NCBI GenBank assembly: GCA_001920085.1
Contig: MNJC01000082.1
Coordinates: 1-14,824, forward strand
Source: Actinobacteria bacterium 13_1_20CM_4_69_9
GTDB taxonomy: Bacteria > Actinomycetota > Thermoleophilia > Gaiellales > Gaiellaceae
Direction: 5' to 3'
Length of the DNA stretch: 14,824 bases
The position numbers were made by a program, and so were the translations under genes. Below, piece by piece: positions 12,461-14,824 of this stretch; the first letter of the stretch is position 1, and every line of letters starts with the position of its first letter. The notes below the pieces were generated by a model. It saw only the letters and a list, made by a program, of their open reading frames with translations. It was not told the DNA's origin and did not search any database.

Positions 12461-13152
12461 CGAGCCCGCAACCGCGGATCGGCGTCGTTCGCTTCCCCGG
12501 CGCCTGCGACGACCGCGACGCGCTGTGGGCGCTGTCGGCGCTCGACGCGGAGGCGCTCTTCGTGTGGCACACCGAGACCGAGCTGCCGGACCTCGACGCG
12601 GTCGTCCTCCCGGGCGGGTTCTCGTATGGCGACTACCTCCGCTGCGGCGCGATCGCGCGGTTCGCGCCCGCGATGGAGGCCGTCGTCGAGTTCGCATCCG
12701 CAGGCGGTCTCGTCCTCGGCATCTGCAACGGCTTCCAGATCCTCTGCGAGGCCGGCCTGCTCCCGGGCGTGCTGCGCCGCAACGAGTCGCTGTCGTTCGT
12801 CTGCCGTGACGTCCCGGTCCTTGTCGAGCGCAGCGACACCCCGTTCACGACGCGCTGCGAGGAGGGACGCGTGCTCACCATCCCCGTCAAGCACGGCGAG
12901 GGAAACTGGTACGCAGACGACGAGCTCTACGCCGAGCTCGAGGCGCGACGACAGATCGTCCTGCGTTACCGGGAGCCGGTGAACGGTTCTCTCGATGAGG
13001 TGGCGGGCGTGGTCAACGAGCGGGGCAACGTGATGGGGCTGATGCCGCATCCCGAGCACGCCGTCGACCCGCTCCTGGGCTCGGCGGACGGCGCGCTGAT
13101 CCTCTCGTCGCTCGTCGAGTCCGCCCGCGAGCGCGCGCTGGCCGCCGTCTAG
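12457..13152 (+). CDS. purQ: Phosphoribosylformylglycinamidine synthase, glutaminase subunit PurQ
   Basis: PurQ is the class I glutamine amidotransferase that supplies ammonia to PurL for FGAM synthesis. The 231-residue product is a normal length. It begins VTSPQPRIGVVRFPGACDDRD in pieces and has LPGGFSYGDYLRCGAIA (oxyanion region, residues 51-67). The nucleophile C90 is in GLVLGICNGFQIL, and the triad partners H198 and E200 are in LMPHPEH. IPVKHGEGNWY is a typical PurQ insert. The GTG start overlaps the purS TGA in GTGA. In most clusters of this type purL follows at once; here a convergent gene sits there, sharing CTAG with the purQ stop, so purL must be elsewhere. Confidence 0.95.
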   Translation: MTSPQPRIGVVRFPGACDDRDALWALSALDAEALFVWHTETELPDLDAVVLPGGFSYGDYLRCGAIARFAPAMEAVVEFASAGGLVLGICNGFQILCEAGLLPGVLRRNESLSFVCRDVPVLVERSDTPFTTRCEEGRVLTIPVKHGEGNWYADDELYAELEARRQIVLRYREPVNGSLDEVAGVVNERGNVMGLMPHPEHAVDPLLGSADGALILSSLVESARERALAAV

Positions 13153-13436
13153 GCACCACCGCCCAGAAGGGCTTCCGCGAGGCCCGGATGCTCTGCGAGC
13201 GCGGCTCGCAGCCGCTCGAGGTCGCGTCGCTTGAGCGTCACCGGCCCGCGCCTGCTCACGCCGTCGGTCGTGTAGGCGAAGCGCACCATGCGCTCGCCCT
13301 TGTCGGTCTCGAGCAGCTGCACGAGCGTCGCGAAGCGCTTCTCGCCCGCTCGCTGTGGGAGCGTCAGCTGCTCGACTGCATGCGCACCGCCCCACGGGGT
13401 CGCGATTGCCTTCGATCGTGCTGTCTTCGTCGCCAT
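13149..13436 (-). CDS. Small basic protein of unknown function
   Basis: The predicted product is 95 residues, beginning MATKTARSKAIATPWGGAHA. It contains GEKRFATLVQLLETDKGERM then VRFAYTTDGVSRRGPVTLKR, a probable beta-sheet core ending in a basic strand, and a C-terminal helix LERLRAALAEHPGLAEALL. I do not recognise a family. The alternating strand pattern and the basic GPVTLKRRD segment could suit nucleic-acid binding, which is only a guess. The ATG at 13436 has no Shine-Dalgarno, but TACGTT lies 7 nt upstream, again compatible with a leaderless mRNA. The frame runs open further upstream only antisense to the divergent gene. It shares its stop palindrome with purQ. Confidence 0.62.
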   Translation of the reverse strand: MATKTARSKAIATPWGGAHAVEQLTLPQRAGEKRFATLVQLLETDKGERMVRFAYTTDGVSRRGPVTLKRRDLERLRAALAEHPGLAEALLGGGA

Positions 13437-13511
13437 GTCAGGCAACGTAACGAAGAGATTCGAGCGTGGGTGTGCCGGGAATGTGCCGACAGTGCAACGA
13501 CCGCAGCTGAT

Positions 13512-13898
13512 GTGAACGAACAGCAGCGCACCCGAACCGGCGGCTGCCTCTGCGGCGCGATCCGGTACAGCGTCCGCGGCGAGCCGATGCACGTCGGGCG
13601 CTGCCACTGCGCCGATTGCCGGAAGGAGTCCGGCAGTGCCTTCACGGTCTACGCGCAATGGCCGCGCGAGCGATTCGACCTCGAGGGCGAGCTCGCGACG
13701 TTCGAGGGCCGCAGCTTCTGCCCGCGCTGCGGCTCACGCTTGCTGTGCCTCGACGACGACGTCGTCGAGATCAGGATCGGCTCGCTGGACGACGCGCCGT
13801 TCGAGCTCGAGCCGGAGGCCGAGATCTGGATCAAGCGGCGCGAGCCATGGCTCCACGCGCTCGAAGGCGCGTCGCAGCATCGCGAGAACCGAAGCTGA
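13512..13898 (+). CDS. GFA-family (glutathione-dependent formaldehyde-activating type) zinc protein
   Basis: The product is a 128-residue CENP-V/GFA-fold protein. The zinc ligands are visible: GGCLCG (C12, C14), GRCHCADC (C31, C33, C36) and CPRCGS (C70, C73), the last two sets forming the family's metal sites. SGSAFTVYAQWPRERF between them is typical. The family name comes from one enzyme; most actinobacterial members have no proven substrate, and glutathione is generally absent from Actinobacteria, so the formaldehyde role should not be assumed. The GTG at 13512 is preferred because the GFA core follows at once. A GTG at 13470 would add 14 residues including CREC. The stop overlaps the next gene. 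Confidence 0.82.
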   Translation: MNEQQRTRTGGCLCGAIRYSVRGEPMHVGRCHCADCRKESGSAFTVYAQWPRERFDLEGELATFEGRSFCPRCGSRLLCLDDDVVEIRIGSLDDAPFELEPEAEIWIKRREPWLHALEGASQHRENRS

Positions 13899-14365
13899 AC
13901 GCGGCGCGGACGATCCTCGTCACCGGCATGTCGGGCACCGGCAAGTCCACCGCGCTCGCCGAGCTCCGGAAGCGCGGTTTCGAAGTCGTGGACACGGACG
14001 AGGCCGGCTGGACCGAGTGGTCCGACGACGAAGGCGGGTACGTCTGGCGCGAGGACCGCATCGCCGAGCTGCTCGCCCGCACGCGCGAGCGAACGCTGTA
14101 CGTCTCCGGAACGGTCTCGAATCAGGTCAGGTTCTATCCGCAGTTCGACGCGATCGTGCTTCTGAGCGCACCTGCGGAGGTGCTACTCGACCGCATCGAG
14201 CACAGAAGCACGAACGACTATGGGAAGTCTGCCGAGGAACGCCGCTCGATCCTCGCGCATTTGGGAGAGGTCGAGCCCCTGTTGCGAAGAAGCTGCACGC
14301 ACGAGGTCGACGCGTCGCGACCGCTCGACGACGTCGTCGCCGAGCTGATCGCCATCGGCCGCTAG
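13847..14365 (+). CDS. P-loop kinase-like protein (AAA/shikimate-kinase-like)
   Basis: The core is a small P-loop nucleoside-triphosphate-binding protein: TILVTGMSGTGKSTALAEL (Walker A GMSGTGKS), then RGFEVVDTDEAGWTEWS, the second strand with an acidic pair, LYVSGTVSNQVRFYPQFD and IVLLSAPAEVLLDRIEHR, and the lid-like NDYGKSAEERRSIL. It resembles small-molecule kinases of the shikimate/adenylate kinase type; the substrate is unknown. The start is uncertain. The ATG at 13847 gives 172 residues with an odd Arg-rich lead inside the GFA gene. A CTG at 13895 (overlapping the GFA stop as CTGA) would give 156 residues beginning right at the core, mirroring the GTGA overlaps of purS and purQ. The stop is followed directly by the convergent glyoxalase stop (TAGCTA). 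Confidence 0.78.
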   Translation: MAPRARRRVAASREPKLNAARTILVTGMSGTGKSTALAELRKRGFEVVDTDEAGWTEWSDDEGGYVWREDRIAELLARTRERTLYVSGTVSNQVRFYPQFDAIVLLSAPAEVLLDRIEHRSTNDYGKSAEERRSILAHLGEVEPLLRRSCTHEVDASRPLDDVVAELIAIGR

Positions 14366-14758
14366 CTACGCGCCGCTGCGGTCGATCAGCTCGACGCGGT
14401 ACTGATCCGGGTCGCGCACGAAGCAGATCAGTGAGCCGCCCTCACGCACGCGGTACGGCTCGCGCTCGGCCTCGATGCCCTGGCCCTTCAGCTCGGCAAG
14501 CGTCTGCGCGAGGTCGTCGACGCCGACCGCGATGTGCCCGTACGCGTCGCCGAGGTCGTACGTGCGACCGTCGTGGTTGAACGTCAGCTCGAGCACGTTC
14601 TCGTGATCGCCCATCGAGTAGAAGTAGTTCGTCGCCTCGCGCTCGCCGTTTCGGACGATGTCCATGTCGCGGCTGAAGGTGAACCCGAGCGCCTCGTAGA
14701 ACTTGCGGCTCTTCTCGGGATCGGTGATGCGCAGCATCGTGTGCAGGTACTCGGCCAT
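14366..14758 (-). CDS. gloA: Lactoylglutathione lyase-like protein (glyoxalase I)
   Basis: Glyoxalase I isomerises the hemithioacetal of methylglyoxal and a thiol cofactor. The 130-residue product is the short bacterial form with two beta-alpha-beta-beta-beta modules. All four metal ligands are present: H6 (EYLHTMLRI), E57 (NVLELTFNHD), H75 (AYGHIAVGVDD) and E123 (YRVELIDR), each one residue after its E. coli GloA equivalent. RDPDQYRVELI is a typical end. Because actinobacteria usually use mycothiol or another thiol rather than glutathione, the true cofactor is open. The ATG at 14758 overlaps the stop of the upstream minus-strand gene in TGATG, so translation is coupled. The stop directly adjoins the kinase stop. 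Confidence 0.88.
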   Translation of the reverse strand: MAEYLHTMLRITDPEKSRKFYEALGFTFSRDMDIVRNGEREATNYFYSMGDHENVLELTFNHDGRTYDLGDAYGHIAVGVDDLAQTLAELKGQGIEAEREPYRVREGGSLICFVRDPDQYRVELIDRSGA

Positions 14759-14824
14759 CAGTCCCAGGTCACTCCTCGATCGAAGGTGACGACGAGCTTG
14801 CGGATGGCGCCGTCCTCGGACGTC
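14758..14824 (-). CDS. C-terminal end of an unidentified gene, cut by the window edge
   Basis: The last 21 codons of a minus-strand gene run in from the right edge and end TFDRGVTWD-stop. The TGA shares its last base with the glyoxalase ATG (TGATG), which supports a real gene and an operon. Too little is present to name the product. Confidence 0.5.
   Translation of the reverse strand, partial: TSEDGAIRKLVVTFDRGVTWD

Noticed and set aside
11211..12572. Long open frame on the minus strand (453 codons) opposite purC, purS and purQ
   Set aside because: It is antisense to three well-conserved genes and gives a low-complexity Arg/Ala-rich product, as expected from GC-rich codon shadows.
1..14824. 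CRISPR arrays, insertion sequences, tRNA or rRNA genes, prophage or defence genes
   Set aside because: No spaced direct repeats, transposase motifs or tRNA-like cloverleaf were seen; nearly all bases are explained by housekeeping genes.

Overview
The window is 14.8 kb of very GC-rich, gene-dense chromosomal DNA. The order rpsF-ssb-rpsR-rplI-dnaB, the many GTG starts, the probable leaderless starts and the style of the predicted proteins suggest an actinobacterium, perhaps of the Thermoleophilia (Gaiellales/Solirubrobacterales) type. That placement is inference from gene order and protein style, not from a search. No mobile element, CRISPR array, rRNA or tRNA was recognised.

Layout. 1-1180: the end of an ABC ATPase and a complete permease of a zinc/manganese importer (znuCB type), meeting a small membrane-anchored protein on the minus strand. 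1424-3333: a probable bidirectional promoter, then the operon rpsF-ssb-rpsR-rplI. A minus-strand secreted protein (3330-3965) ends on the rplI stop. 3966-4152: an intergenic region carrying a perfect 14-bp palindrome that matches the Gram-positive LexA (SOS) box, just before dnaB. 4153-5619: dnaB, interrupted, followed by a coupled 66-residue zinc-ribbon-like protein. 5629-6606 (minus): a CaCA-family cation exchanger. 6634-7893: purA. 7890-8653 (minus): a GNAT acetyltransferase and a conserved hypothetical. 8698-13152: the purine cluster purD-purE-purB-purC-purS-purQ, tightly overlapped, without purL directly behind purQ. 13149-14824: a small minus-strand hypothetical, a GFA-family protein coupled to a P-loop kinase-like protein, a minus-strand glyoxalase I, and the last codons of another minus-strand gene.

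How the genes work together. The rpsF block links two 30S proteins (S6 and S18 are direct ribosomal partners), a 50S protein, the single-strand binding protein and the replicative helicase. The pur genes cover GAR synthesis (PurD), the PurS and PurQ parts of FGAM synthase, CAIR mutase (PurE), SAICAR synthase (PurC), adenylosuccinate lyase (PurB) and, separately, adenylosuccinate synthase (PurA).

Main oddities. (1) dnaB, purD and purB each lack an internal block of roughly 35-80 codons and change frame at the gap. Three such defects in unrelated essential-type genes within 7 kb look more like an assembly or consensus fault than biology. (2) There is a LexA-like operator in front of dnaB. (3) Minus-10-like hexamers lie 6-8 nt before several GTG starts, suggesting leaderless purine mRNAs. 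(4) Convergent genes end on shared CTAG or adjoining TAGCTA palindromes, with no room for ordinary terminators. (5) L9 has an acidic tail of about 80 residues. (6) Two genes appear to lack a canonical start codon where coupling predicts one. I found no convincing new multi-gene system; most of the window is housekeeping.
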